Assembly (NCBI GenBank): GCA_015501595.1
Contig: JADNRX010000009.1
Coordinates: 62,001-126,000, forward strand
Source: Hymenopellis radicata
Taxonomy: Eukaryota > Basidiomycota > Agaricomycetes > Agaricales > Physalacriaceae
Direction of reading: 5' to 3'
Length of the DNA: 64,000 nucleotides
This document shows, one piece after another, positions 33,210 through 47,874 of this stretch. The number at the start of each line of letters is the position of its first letter. The stretch's first letter is position 1. The position numbers and the translations under genes are program-made. The notes under the pieces are model-generated. The model was not told the origin of the DNA and searched no databases. It worked only from the letters and a program-made list of their open reading frames with translations.

Positions 33210-35032
33210 ATGAACACCCGTCGTCCCCCAAACAATAATCGCCCAGGCAGATTCAATTCCAAACAAGTTAGCATTCGTTATATGAACAAAGGAGAAAGCG
33301 AAGCGGCTATCGAGGTTCGTGTCCTTGCAAGTTTGGTGTGGCGTTTAGCGCATAAATTTTCAGACGGAGTCGGACAAAGAATGGCGCAGGTCGACAGACA
33401 TTGAACACGGGATCGCGGAGTCTCCTGGTCAAGAACATATTTCAAGAATTGAAGTGAGCGCCCATTATGAATGGACAATGCATGTAACTCACGGTCTTAT
33501 AGCGATTTTCGTCCACCAATGCAAGTTCAGGCACGAGGCGCAAGCGCAAAATAGAGGAATATGGAGGCGAAGGACATGAATCTGTCGAGGTTGGCGCCAC
33601 CTTTGGTTGGTTCGAAAATTTATCCTCACTCGAATTCTAGATGTCAATGTTGGCGAAAAAACGTCGTGTTATCATTGACAACCAACGCGAACGCGCCGAT
33701 TCTGATGAGGATGAAGATGCAGCTAACGTCAGTGGTATCATGAGTGCGACAGCATTTGACTCATACGCGCTGTATAGTCCGCGGTTACGAATTCGCAGCA
33801 AGGCAGGACTCGCCGTCAAACGGTCAAAGTACGTTATGTTCGGCTAAAGCAGCCACCCGAGCGCTCATTGATCATGTAGAAACCAAATATGTCCCAACTC
33901 AATGATAGCGAGCCATCTGGTTCCTCTGACGGATTGCCACCTCCGTATCCCGTCCTTCGCTTTCATTTCCCTTGGGCAAAGTTGAAAGCGCAGACCCTTC
34001 GTGAGATAGTTGTCGACACACTTGGCATGCCATTTGTAGGTAACAAAAAGCGCTCTATCCTACGCCTGAACCAAGTCCAAACCGACGGCTGTGCGTATAT
34101 ACGCACTTAGGCAGAAACAGTAAACTGATCAATATACCATAGTGGAAAAGGCTATCGAGTATGAACAAGAACATAGATGCGCAAATGCTATCGCCTCGAC
34201 CAAATCCCGGCTTCAAAAGGCAACGGCAGAGCAACCCTCCAGTAATCTTCGGCGCTCTAAACGTAAGAGATCCGGGCGTCGAGGATATCCGGCACAAACG
34301 CGTGCAGTTACGGATGAAGAGGACGACTTGGAAGATCGTAGTGCGTCCGGCTCGTCTGTTCAATCGGTGTTCGCTCCTGCGCAGATCGAAACGGCCACAC
34401 GAGAAGATCTACTCAATATTGGGCCTTCTCAACGTGGACCAGCTGTAGGTCCATCGACCTTTCAAGAAAATCCTGTGGTCACAGGTGATCCGGATGACGT
34501 GTCCTATAGTTTGTGGAGCCCTTTTTCCAAGCAACCGCCACGTATGGGAAATATAGCGCCGTTGCCACCTACGAACTGGGGGAATTCGTACCAGAGTAAT
34601 GCTGCAACGTCCTCTTCCCATTCCCTGGAACGGGTGATGTCACCGCGCTCTCCGTTTGTAGCAAGCTATTTCTCCATCCCGCAGTTATCGATAGAACATG
34701 ATGATACGACTGCATCTCGCAATCTCTTCAGCCACATCGCTGGTGGTTATAACACCGCCCACAGTTCAACTTGGACCAACAGCGGACTGTCGGAAGCTGT
34801 TTCCAGCAAAAACGAGTTCGGCGACATTGCGCACCTTCTGCCCGGCATCATCGAAGCCCCTCGTGGCAGCAAAGAATACAATACCATAGCGTCCTTCGTA
34901 CTTTTCGAAGTGTCGATTAACCCCAATCTGGAAAAGGCGATCAATGCTGCCAGAACGCCAGATATGAAGAAGGAGATGATTCGTCTAATGTTAAAAAATC
35001 GCAAGCCAGCGATGGCGTTGATTGAAGGCTAA
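33210..35032 (+). CDS. Basic/acidic low-complexity nuclear-type hypothetical protein, multi-exon
   Basis: Starts MNTRRPPNNNRPGR. Probable introns are at about 33317-33365, 33454-33501, 33591-33641, 33830-33881 and 34089-34141, with mostly consensus GT-AG ends. The protein alternates basic (GTRRKRK, RRSKRKRSGRRG) and acidic (DSDEDEDA, DEEDDLED) stretches. A conserved-looking segment reads PYPVLRFHFPWAKLKAQTL. The last exon (34142-35032) is Ser/Pro-rich and ends in a helical segment (EKAINAARTPDMKKEMIRLM). The splice near 33830-33881 does not join in phase with the best donor, so either that boundary or the gene is damaged. A nuclear, DNA-associated role is only suggested by composition. Confidence 0.5.
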
Positions 35033-35974
35033 CGCTCACATCGCACCGTCTTCCTACGCCGTCTCGCGCTTCATGGCTTCGCCGTCTTCTCTACACTCAC
35101 TCCCTCTCGCCTATCCGCCAGCGTTTCCACGCTCTCTCTCTCACTCTGGCGCCTCTTATACGTACTTCATCTATCGCGTGTGCAAGCGAAGCGAGAAACG
35201 CCTCATTCTTTGCCTTTTCCACCCGCCTGTCCTGCACGGTCGCTACCCGTATATTTCATTTCTCACTGTATCTATTCCATGCTTCCTATACCTTCGATCG
35301 CGTTGATTAGTTGTAGCACATCTTGTAACCTAAAAAATCAGTTTAGAAATACGCGACAGCGGAATTTCATATTCGTTCGTTATATAACATCCATTGGACA
35401 TCTAGCCTCCTGATGACAACAATTGTGTGTTCGTATCAAACAAATTTGAACCGTAAGATTCGGGGACAGAAGCGCCCGCCGCTTCCCTACGCATAGTATA
35501 ATTAGGCAAGACGACGCGTAGTATTAGAACGGGTAGTACTATGCGTGTCGCGCGGTGTAACATGAGTCCATTCCACGTGCGGTAATGTCTCAGTTGTCTG
35601 CGCAGTGCGTTGGCATTGGCAAATCGCCGCGCTGAAACTGCACTTTCCTTCCTGTCACTTCCTCCGTCGGACTTGCGTCGGACCGTACAAACTCATCTAA
35701 CGCTTAGCACTCGTTCGGAGTCGGAGTCGGAGTCGTTCCTCGTGTTGTCCTGGTGTTGTCTTAGCTAGCAATCAACTAATCACGCACACATGGACTTGAC
35801 CAGACGCTCCCACTGTTACCAGACGGGGCCACCATATTTGATTCGGACCTGCTTTCCCCGCTACGCTGAGTCTAAAAATGAACTTTGTAAAGTTGTAATT
35901 GATGATGATGATGAACCTGAGTCGCTCAGGACTTTAAAACGCGAGCGTGTTCGGCTGCAGAATACGCCCCAACC
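35033..35974. other. Intergenic region
   Basis: No credible gene. A short (GGAGTC)n run is at about 35717-35734. A 10-bp inverted pair ACGCATAGTA / TACTATGCGT is at about 35490-35550. The 3' part is the promoter of the carboxylesterase. Confidence 0.5.
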
Positions 35975-38156
<2,182 letters not shown>

Positions 38157-39246
38157 GGAGTGGGTAAAGTCGTAGTTATTTCAATCGGAGCGTGTAGTAC
38201 ACGCCACACTTGCTATGCGGATTTCGATCCATTCACCGGACAGTAAAACTCCGTAGTATATATATTTCTCATTCACGGCCACTAGTTGGAATACTAATAT
38301 TAATGGACTGTTCTCTCTCCCGTCAGACAACGAATAGTGACCTCTGGCGAACACTGCCATACCTTTTTCGTGACGTCTTCGTGATCTACAAAGGCGTTCA
38401 TGAAGACATGTGGTACTCGGATCGTGTCCTTGGTACAATCTCGAGGCACAGTACCTTGCAATCAACCGGAGCAGAGAGCTGGAGCTACTTGTCGACATGT
38501 ACCGTGCGCTGACCTATGTATGTGGTTTGTATAAATCAGGAAGTCATGTGGCGTGCTTGTTGAAGCCGACGGCACTTACGTAATGCAGTTCTTGTTTCTC
38601 AACCATCATGTTTGCGATGACGCCTGACCGGCCTGACCAGCCCAGGTTCTACCATAGAGGCAACATACTACAGGTCCGTTATTAGTTTATGGATCACGAA
38701 CGCTGAGAATTCGAAGTCCGGAAACTCATGTAAAAATACTGACAGATTCTTGTGGCACATGGCGACCTCGGTCATTGACTTACATGAAAATCATTGGCGA
38801 GAGGAGCCGAACAGAAGCTCAACCTTGTGGTCGCGACAGCGACCGAGTCGGGTCCATTTGAAGTGTCAGCAAGTACGAAAGGATCATGGCGCCATGGCTC
38901 ATGGGTACCCACAACATATCCGGCACGCTTGGTTGCTCGCCTTGTCAATCAACTGCGTTGCTGACTATGATCATCTCCCGAATACTTGATTCCGACGGCC
39001 TTTCTTTCTCTCCGTCACTGCTGCTGATCTTCTCCCTTGTATTTGAAACGAAACACTATGATGAGCTGACTGTGCCATCACTGTGGGCCCACAACGCTCG
39101 GGTGCAAATAAAGTGTGCACTTGATTTGGGCCATGCTCTTCAGCGAATCTGATAGTTCCCTGTTCAAATGAGCCGGAGCCGCTCTTGTGGCGCCTTGAAA
39201 TCTTAAAAGCAAGCGCGACCTGTTCCACAAGGTAGAAGTCCCAACC
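38157..39246. other. Intergenic region between carboxylesterase copies
   Basis: About 1.1 kb without a supported gene. Isolated protein-like scraps occur (for example ELLVDMYRAL near 38480) that may be remnants of an unrelated gene. No terminal repeats are recognised. The last 100 bp before 39247 should be the promoter of the second copy. Confidence 0.4.
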
Positions 39247-41183
39247 ATGGTGACTCTCCTCTATCTTGTTTCTTTGGCGGGACTGGCTCTCTGCGCTCCT
39301 GAAGTACAGCTTAGGAACACGACGTTGATTGAGCGCGATGTTACAATTCTACACCAGGACTTCTTCGGAGGTGAGCGTCTTTCATGCTAGAGCACATCTA
39401 TTTAACACTTGACTGTACATAGGCATACCGTTTGCTGAGCCACCGTTGGGCCAGCTCCGTCTGAAGGCTCCTGTCAGCAAGTTCACTTTGAACGACGACG
39501 ACGTGTTTGACGCCTCAAACTTCGGATCAGATTGTCTCCAACTGGTGAGTATTCCGACCAAAGTTTTCCCCTACACAACGAATCCCATTGTATTATAGAG
39601 CAATCCAAGTCCCGTAGGCTCGGAAGAGTGCCTTACAATCAATATATTGCGTCCCTCTGGAACTCGTGCGAACTCGTCGCTGCCAGTGTTATTCTGGTCC
39701 GAACGTGTCCCTCATCAAAGGCGCTTATTCATTGATAACTAGGACATATGGCGGCGGCTTCTTTGCAGGCAAATCTTCGACGTTCAATGGCAGCGCCATC
39801 GTAGCCCAGAGTGTAATGAGGGTAGGTGATTGTGCCTTTACTTGTTTCCCATATGTAACGTGTGTTCATAGGGAACGCCCATCATCTATGTGAACTTCAA
39901 CTACAGACTCGGCCCTCTCGGGTTTCCTGAAGGAAACGAAGCTGACCTTCTTGGAGAAATCTCGGCATCAAGGATCAGATAGCCGCTCTGGAATGGGTAC
40001 AAGCAAACATACAAGTATTCGGAGGCGATAAGAGCAAGGTGCGTAGTCTTATTTCTCTGCGTTTCACGCTCAAGAGCCGTGTTAGGTGACCGTTTTTGGA
40101 GAAAGCGCAGGGTCTATTATGACAGCGGTGCTTTTCCTGAATCCTTCGATATCGCAATTGGCCCGAGGCGCTGTAAGCAACACGCAATTCATCTTCTCCA
40201 ATCGATAACATGTCTTCCAGATATTCGAATCCGGCTCGGCTGCGTCTAGCTTGACGTTCGGTGCTCGTCCTCGTCAAGACAGCTGGGAAGACTTTGTAAC
40301 TGGGATACCCAGTTGCAAGGAACTAGCCACGACGACCGTCACCTTTGATTGCATACGACGTGCCAATACGTCAGAAGTGATCAAGGGTTTGGAGCGTTCT
40401 CTCGCAGTCGCCGATGAGGCAATCCCTTTTGGGCCCACGCTGGACGGACCTCAAGGGCTCTTTCCCGACTTCCCTTCTCGGTTGTTCAGTGAGGGAAGAT
40501 TTGCTCGTATCCCTTTCATTGCTGGAACGAACCTGGATGAAGGTCAGGCAGTCTACTGGTAATCCATTGCACACAACATGAGCCCTTAATAAGTGTATCG
40601 CAGGCACTTCATTCGTACCACGGACGCTAAACCTCACTGAGGACGAGGAAAAGGCTTACCTCACAGCAAATTTCTCGCCGCCGGGTATTCCTGGTACACT
40701 GCTGGACAGACTTTTTGAGCTATATCCTAACGATCCTTCTTTTGGTGCTCCTCACGATACGGGCAACGAGACTTTCGGCTTGTCGGATAGTTTCAAACGG
40801 ATGGCGGGCCTCGGTCAGTGGATTTTCACTCCCGAATGGCTTACACTTACTTACCTTTACTTTCAGCTGGCGATCTCAGTTTCGATTCTCAAAGAAGGCT
40901 TTTGTCGCAAACGGCTGCCAATGCGGGTGTCAAGACGTACGGCTATCTGTTTGAACAACGTTTATTGGAATCTACCCCTTTCTTTGGAGGTGGGTTTTAT
41001 ATCCTTCCATCCTGAATCTCGTCTAATGTGGCACAGTCACTCATGGTGACGAAATCCCCTTCGTATACGGAGCTCTTCCTGAGAACGAAACGGCATCTGC
41101 CAATGCACTGAGTCGTGTGATGATTGACTATTGGATTTCTTTTACCAGCAGTCTTGACCCTAACGATGGCTTGGGCGTTGAAC
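39247..41183 (+). pseudogene. Carboxylesterase copy 2, frameshifted and 3'-truncated
   Basis: Tandem paralog of the intact enzyme, with the same exon-intron plan for the first ten exons. It keeps the signal peptide (MVTLLYLVSLAGLALCAP), the elbow FGESAGS, GTNLDEG and VTHGDE, so all triad residues are present. Relative to copy 1, four bases are missing at 39957/39958 (GAGCTC reduced to GA). This shifts the frame and leads to TAG at 39979-39981, before the catalytic serine. After exon 10 (donor GTACGT at 41184) no counterpart of exons 11 and 12 is found, and a transporter remnant on the other strand follows. Most splice sites are still good, so the loss seems recent. Confidence 0.87.
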
Positions 41184-41517
41184 GTACGTCCTTGCACTCG
41201 TAAACGAGATTCAGTCCATGACCTTGGGAAGAAAAGAAATTGCGAGCTCAGATTTCAGAGTCCAATCGAACAAGAGAGTTGTGGATGAAAATCAAGAATG
41301 TAATAAGGCAAGTCATAAATAACATGAAACCAGTCGAAGATGAAAAGAAAGCGAAGGAGAAGTCAGATGAAGTATGATAAGTGTTGACAGAGGGTATCGA
41401 CGCGCTAATAGTAACTGCCGTGATGAAACCATGGTGCAGAATCCAGCCAGCCATAAGAGCGAGACTGGGAATGAGGACAGGTAGTCGATACAGTTCGAGA
41501 CCGGATTCGTATACGAA

Positions 41518-41845
41518 CTAAACACTCAAACACTTTGCCGTAATCATCCAAATCATCATTCCCTTCCCCCGCATCGAATAATGCAGCACCTCCGCGGGAT
41601 AACTAAAGAATATTTCCATAAGACACAAAGAATGCCCCGTTATAGAGCCACACGAACGCCACCGCGGCGATGCCCGCGCCCTTATTCCCGGTCTTGGTGT
41701 ACATGGCCGTGCACGCGGTGAGCCCGATATTCGCGAGGAGCACGGCGAGCCAGGTCCCGAGAAGTTGGGGACGCCGGTTGATGCGCTGGGTGAGCCAGAG
41801 AACAACGAGATAGTTTTCCATGACGCGTAATTCTGTCCGCATCAA
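41518..41845 (-). pseudogene. MFS sugar/lactose-permease-type transporter remnant
   Basis: Encodes GTWLAVLLANIGLTACTAMY and FVWLYNGAFFVSYG, then in another frame SYPAEVLHYSMRGKGMMIWM. These are the late transmembrane segments of fungal hexose/lactose permease-like MFS proteins. The two parts are separated by a frameshift at about 41620. The expected C-terminal helices are not recognisable downstream (41200-41500). It is a decayed fragment of a membrane transporter. Confidence 0.7.
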
Positions 41846-42133
41846 TGACTGTCAGAACAATGTGTGACTATCCAGCCGCATATGAATGGGTACTCCTCGC
41901 ATTTCGGGCGCCACATTGTCCTTCGGGGGCGTTCGGTTGGTTGCCCTTCCCACCCTGCCCAATTTCGATGGGTTTTGCCAGACAACCATAGGTGCACATC
42001 GAGAACAAATCACCCTTCTCAACGTGTCGTTCCACGCGTGAGACATTTATTCAGTACAGCGGGGGCGGTGGCGTACAGGTGGCGTATTACTATATAGTTT
42101 TCCCTGTGATCATTGACAAGGCTTTTTGGGTAC

Positions 42134-42391
42134 TTCCGTACGAAAATTTGCCCCAAACCTCCTGCCGCATATACCCCCACATGAGCCATGTGGCGGTGAG
42201 TGTGAGTTGGGGCTGACCACTGTGCATGATGGGCTCAGCACACGTCCGGGTTTTACCTGGGAGCCAGTTCCGTACGTTATTTGGGACATAACCTTGTCCA
42301 GATGGGCGACTTCCGTATGTGAGCGCGCACCAGCAATTTGGCCTCTTCCGTACGTCGATTTACCCACCCATTTTTTGGCCATTTCCGTACG
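42134..42391 (+). repeat. Five TTCCGTACG-type motifs upstream of an F-box gene
   Basis: TTCCGTACG occurs at 42134, 42268, 42346 and 42383, and TTCCGTATG at 42311. The motif contains the palindrome CGTACG. The outer copies are followed by GAAAA in both cases. The cluster ends about 220 bp before the next start codon. It may be a binding-site array or a degraded repeat element. Confidence 0.6.
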
Positions 42392-42610
42392 AAAACGGCC
42401 CGTAACCTCTTAGATCTTAGGGCATAGGCGGGGGTCCTGTTGGACCATCAAAATGCCTCGCACTTTTTCCCACGCTCCCAGGCCGATTCTCACACGAACC
42501 TAATTTTTGCTCGCTGCGCTCGCAAACAAATCGTGTTCGTCTGCCAAGGTCAGTAAGGTTTGCTTTCTAATCTCTTCCTCTACAATGACAATGAATCTGT
42601 TAGCTCCATA

Positions 42611-43899
42611 ATGAGCCCTCCCCTTCCTCTCGAACTCATTGAAACAATCATAAACTATCTCCTCGACGACGAGCACTCCCTTCGCCGCGCCGCGCTCATC
42701 TCGCGTGCATGGTTCATCCCCAGCCAGCGGGCCCTCTTCCGTAGACTGGACCTCACACTGGACCTCACATCCCGCGTAGCTTGTCTCCGCACGCATCTCC
42801 GCCGCTATCCTCATCTCCAAAATCACATCCGTCATGTAATCATGGTCCAAGGAGACAACTTGGTTACGGGCCTTCCCCCAAGCAAAGGCCACCTCGCTGC
42901 TCTTACCACCTTGTTCTTCCTCATGCCCAAGCTAACCTTCTTGGACATCTCATTTGACAGATCTCGGCCCTGGGGCAGGAGCGACCAGTCGTTCTTCAAG
43001 GCATTCGGGGCATTTCTGCGTGGCACGCCATCGCTCAATGCGATTGACATCCACGGTCTCTACGATGAAGAAGACTTTCAGCAGATGTTTTTGTACTTGG
43101 AGAACACAACGGTCAAGCGAGTTAGTTTGCAGCTGGATGGCTATGACGACTCGGGCCAAGACGATCCTGAAAAGGTGACATTTTTCACTTCAACGTTGGC
43201 GGTCGTTCGGCTTCCGCAGGTTGAGATGCTCCGCTTCCAATTGTGGCACCGTGCCCGGGACATGACAGACGGTCTTAAAATTTGGTTCTCCGAGCACCAA
43301 ACCATGTTCCCCGGGTTGAAGCACCTGGAAGTTGCTGTGGACGACGTTGATGACTTTGATATCTGGTTCAGAGACATTCTGCAACCTATTCCAACTCTTC
43401 GACTCGAATCCTTCCGACTGGGATTCGATGGCAGTTTGTGTTCTTTTAACATGAACTACAAACTACCTTTGCTAATTAATCATCAGCGATGACCAACTGG
43501 CTCGTTCCTCGGCCAGACATGAACCTGTTCGGCGGATTGCACTTTGACCACCTCAAGTTCGGAATATACATCCCTTGCAGCGTCGACGGCGCGGACCACT
43601 CAGAGCCGGAGGCAGAATTCTACATCTGGCTTTCCTCCAACTTTCACCTTCTGACGCCCGACTCGGTTCATTTCACCGAGCTCACGTTCACGGTTACCGA
43701 CTGGTTCTCTAGCGGAACTATGTGGGGTACACTCGACGATGCGCTGTCCCTCGAGGCTTTCGGCGAAGTGAAGCGCATACATTTCGAGACGTGGAAGGAT
43801 AGAGATGTTATCACCGACCTGGCGCATCCAGACCTCGCATCCAAAATACGCAGTGCCTTACCACGCCTTGACAGTAGAGGTGTCCTTTGCTTTTTGTAG
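42611..43899 (+). CDS. F-box/LRR-like protein
   Basis: Two exons (42611-43433 and 43487-43899, phase 1 intron of 53 nt) give 411 aa. The N-terminus MSPPLPLELIETIINYL with ALISRAWFIPSQRALFRRL is a typical agaricomycete F-box. The rest has leucine-rich segments (PKLTFLDISF, TPSLNAIDIHG, LPQVEMLRFQL, FPGLKHLEVAV). Such proteins are expected to bring substrates to SCF ubiquitin ligases, with target unknown. The start is the first ATG of the frame next to the F-box. It looks intact. Confidence 0.82.
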
Positions 43900-45317
43900 G
43901 ATATAGGGAGTGTCTTTTTGGTTTAGGGGATTGGGGATTGTAGAGAATCAGACTTGGAATATGTAAATACAACTTACGGGCTTACAAGCTTTTGGGTTAC
44001 ATCACCCTTAAGCTGACCAGCAGCAGTTCGGATTCTCAATGTAGTTCCCTCCTCGTATGACTCTGATTCAATGACGAGTACTTCTTGGCGTATAAAATGA
44101 ACGAACCGTTAACCGGCTATCATGGCTTACTTCTCGTCATGGAATCCCCCACCTTCTCTTGTCGATTACTGCCATTTTCCGCCTTGAACGCAATGTGTTT
44201 GTTGTGCTATAAAGAGGTCATCAGTGCTGTTCTTCTTGCACTATGGATGACGGACGTCTATAGGCATTGTTCCCCTGGGACGCAAGTCCTCGGAAAGCTC
44301 GACGTTGTCAATCTGTGGTCCAGCGCATACACCAGGCGGCCAGATTGAAAATGTTCGCTAGGTCCATGTCGCGGTAATATCTAAAGTAGTCAACGAGACA
44401 GCACATTCACTGCCATGTTCTTCACTCGTAGATCCGGCATGCCGTCTTCCTAGCAAGAGTAACCAGCTGCTCGGCCTCAATGCCATGACTTGCGTGTGTC
44501 TCGTCGCGGGTTGAACCAACAACCCATTGTCGTGGCGCCCACGCGCGAACAGTGTGGTCATCTAGTCTCCCTACTCAGCCTTCATATCTGTTGAATTTTA
44601 TTTTGATATGGAGAGAGGAAAAATTGAATATGTATACTAGTGGTCATCGGCCAACGGTGATGCAGCCGACACGACTCGGAATGATTTATATGCAAGTCTG
44701 CATATCAGTACAGCCCAGAGGTCGCATGACACTTATATCAATCACCTAAAAACAACATTTAACGGGATGTGAGATCTGAGAGGGAGGAGTCGCGCACTCA
44801 CGGGTCGTCCACAAGAAACCTTCGCGCTGTACTATGCGCAATGCCGAGTCAATATCGTCCGACGAGTGTAGTCTCACCTAGAATAACGACATCACACAAT
44901 TGCCCGGAAACGCACACAGGAAGCTAGCCTGCGGCCCACACTTTTCACGACCGTATCTGCGGGCAATGTTGTCCAAGGCGTTTACTCGCCATCGCACCAG
45001 ATCGAGCTTTTTTCGCCGGCTTGGGGGCGTCCCCATCGTAAAGGCCGGAAGGACTTGGGGAAAGACGCGCCTAAGACGACTCGAGTCGGAGCGACCGCCG
45101 AGTGCTTTATCGAAGGTTGTGCCAGGCTGAAGCTATCTCGCATGCAGGAATAAATCGTAATGCTGGGTACGTATAAGTAATGAACACACCTATCCATCAG
45201 ACTCCTCATTAATCAAGCAAAGTGTTTCGTTACACACTGAAGTACTAGTAACCGTAAATAGTGTTAACAAGGTTTATCTAGTTGAATCATTAATCGCTAG
45301 TGCAAAGTAGAGACCAA
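43900..45317. other. Gene-poor region
   Basis: About 1.4 kb with only short frames. One at 44900-45130 is Arg-rich and not convincing. No repeats or RNA genes are recognised. Confidence 0.4.
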
Positions 45318-46960
45318 TCAAAAGTAGCTTTCTCGAGCCTTTCGTGCATCTTTGAGAATGTCATCTAGTTCACCCATGGCCCAGGAAACTTCCAACCCCT
45401 TGTCCTCCAAGTCTAAGAGGAAAAGCGCTAGTGGCAACGCCTCATAGGCGATGTCTGGACAAGAATAATTGGTCAGCGATAATACCGCTAGTCTTTGAAC
45501 CTCTGTCGGAACTTTCCACCGAGATGCAATCAAGTCCAGCAGTTTTGAGTCGGTGAAAAAATGAGCATCAACTGTGTCGCATATGATTGTCAGCGAACGC
45601 AGACGGGGAAGGTGTTGTCGAGAAGAAGTGACTGTCAAATTCTCCAACACCGTCGCTGTATGGTTTAACGTATCCGGGGAATCCAGGAATAAACACAGGG
45701 AAACAAGACTAGACATGCGCCATATCGGTGTCAGAGCTGGCGGCGGAAACGGTGCGATGGTCATAAAAGTTTGCAGATTGCACTGCGAACGATCAAGTAG
45801 ACGACTGACAATCGCCTCCCAGCTTCGGCGATGTTGCAATGGACAGGTGCCGTGAGATCCGAAACGATAACCGATGCTCAGGTTTATGAGACGTGGAAGC
45901 GATAGTTGGTCGAGTGCAAGAGACATACTGCACGACAGCGTGAGCGTCAAATCAGTCAGGTTCTCGTGAACAAATAAGGCGCCCGGGTGACTGTTCCCCA
46001 TATCTCCTATGCAAGAAATCTTCAGACGTATGAGATTACGTGCTTCCACGATAAACCGAAGGAATGATCCTGAACCTGAGAACGGTCCAGTGAAAGACGT
46101 CAGAGACGACCAGTGCACTGTCGCGGTACTGAACATGTCCAGAGGCAGATTCATGTTCATAGCATGAAGGGAGGGAGGGAGTACGAGGTTGTATGTGTCC
46201 AAGCTCGGGAGTGGAAGCCCGAGGTGCGATAGAGATTCACCGTCAAACTTTCCAAAAATTTCAGATGTGCCGTGGATAACATCCTAAAGAGCCCCTCTAC
46301 CTCGAATCCTCCTCCAGAAACAACCAATGAATGGACTCGATTGATATGCCCAGAGAGCAACTCCATTGCAGCGTTGGTCTCCGGACATTCATCGGTGTCC
46401 CTACATGTCCCCAAGCGCATCTCTATTTTCAGAGGGCGCGGGTTTGAAAGGACAAGATGTTGTTGAAAAACATCCCTAGAAAATCGCTTCGTGATTGCGT
46501 CGGGGCTGTAAACTTGGATGTTCGACCAGAGACATGGGGCAGAGCGCGACAGCGTGCGCCAAAATCTGCACACGTGGCCAAGACTACACGGCGCCTTTGC
46601 GGGATGTAGAGCATTGAGAGAAGAGATGTCGGCGAAGGAAAAGATGTGAAGGAGGATCTCGCGGGGCAGGGAACGGATGGGTGCGGCGAGGGACTTGATC
46701 TGTTCGATTTCTGCCTCCGTTGACTCCATCTCCGTGCGTAGCTGTGCCACAAGGACCACAAGGGATGTTAGGTCGTCTTTCATAGCTTGGTAACGGGCCT
46801 CCAGTGCAGCTACGCGGCCTGGTATGCTAGGAGCAACGGCGCTAGACGGCGTATGTCCCGAACGTAGGAGCTCAAGAACGTCAATGTTCCAAGGCGACTG
46901 CTGCGAGTCGGGAACAGGGGAGACCGCCGGTTTGAATCCGCAGCGCGAGCATTCCGACAT
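45318..46960 (-). pseudogene. F-box protein (PF12937-like) with a single-base frameshift
   Basis: The start is the ATG at 46960 (MSECSRCGFK). A coiled coil lies before the F-box, which reads IRSLPREILLHIFSFADISS, then LGHVCRFWRTLSRSAPCLWS. This is a very common agaricomycete architecture. Near 46240 the protein changes frame between ESLTVN and SHLGLPLPSL. The downstream frame then runs uninterrupted to 45318 with LRR-like content (LPRLRSLTIICDTV). The shift corresponds to one missing base, and no intron fits. It is either a young pseudogene or an assembly error. The combined length, about 545 residues, is normal for this family. Confidence 0.75.
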
Positions 46961-47502
46961 TTCAAATCTGGATATAGAGTCAGTCGGAGACAAGAGAGGA
47001 CAAAATGACGCGCACTATGCAGTAGTCTTGGTCGCGTCGTGGCCACGACTGATCTACCGAAGATTTCCTTTTAAGACCAAAGTTCAAACTCCGAGTTGGA
47101 CTCACATCAGCTGTCCGCCTTGCCAGTCTCCTTCTGAGTCTTGCAGCGTCTGTCGGCGCAAATTTCATTTTCAGTGATGGCAGTTTGGCAAGTACATAAT
47201 TTACGTCTTGTTTCCTCTCTCTAGACGACATCGCGTCGCTGTTAAGCCGTCTTGAGGGAGATCCCTAGCCTTTTTCTAATCATCTCAGGCTCTTTCATGG
47301 ATAGGTTGAGCTCCCAGCCGCCTGCCCTTTTAGGAATGACAGCTGCCACGCGCTTCCTGCTTCTCGTCGCGTGGGGGTGGCAGTTGGACGTCACTCACGT
47401 CAAGGCGGTATGTACCGGTACTAATAGCTTGACTTAGTAAATTCTGCAAGTCGGCGCGTATGACTAGAACCATGATGGCAAACAAGAATATTCATTATGA
47501 TA

Positions 47503-47874
47503 TTAGTAGTCTACTAGTGAATAGAATACGACTCGAGGCGTTTTTTGCTTCCATTTCTCCAACACCTCTGATTCTGAATCATACCCCGCTGCAGTGTGCT
47601 TGTTTCCCGACGGGGTAGAGAAGAATAGAAATGCCAGAGGTACGCCCTTATTCTCCTCGTTGACTCCCATGAGCTTCCTGACATACAGGGTGCACGCTTG
47701 CTGTCGCGCGAAGAGCTGGTGATTTTGTCGGTCCGCCTTTTTCATGCGTCCTTCGGCCGCCTCGGTTGCCGATACATGCCCGAATCGGATTTGATGTTGT
47801 CGCGGTGGCTTCGAAGGCTTTGAAGTGGTGGGTGGTTTAGCGGGAGGTATGCGCAGATGCAGAGGCTCATGCAT
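47503..47874 (-). pseudogene. MULE-type transposase fragment
   Basis: The frame contains MGVNEENKGVPLAFLFFSTP and SGNKHTAAGYDSE, which resembles the segment before the catalytic core of Mutator-like (MULE) transposases in basidiomycetes. Neither the N-terminal zinc finger nor the rest of the DDE core is nearby. The frame ends at 47503. It is a relic, not an active source. Confidence 0.45.
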
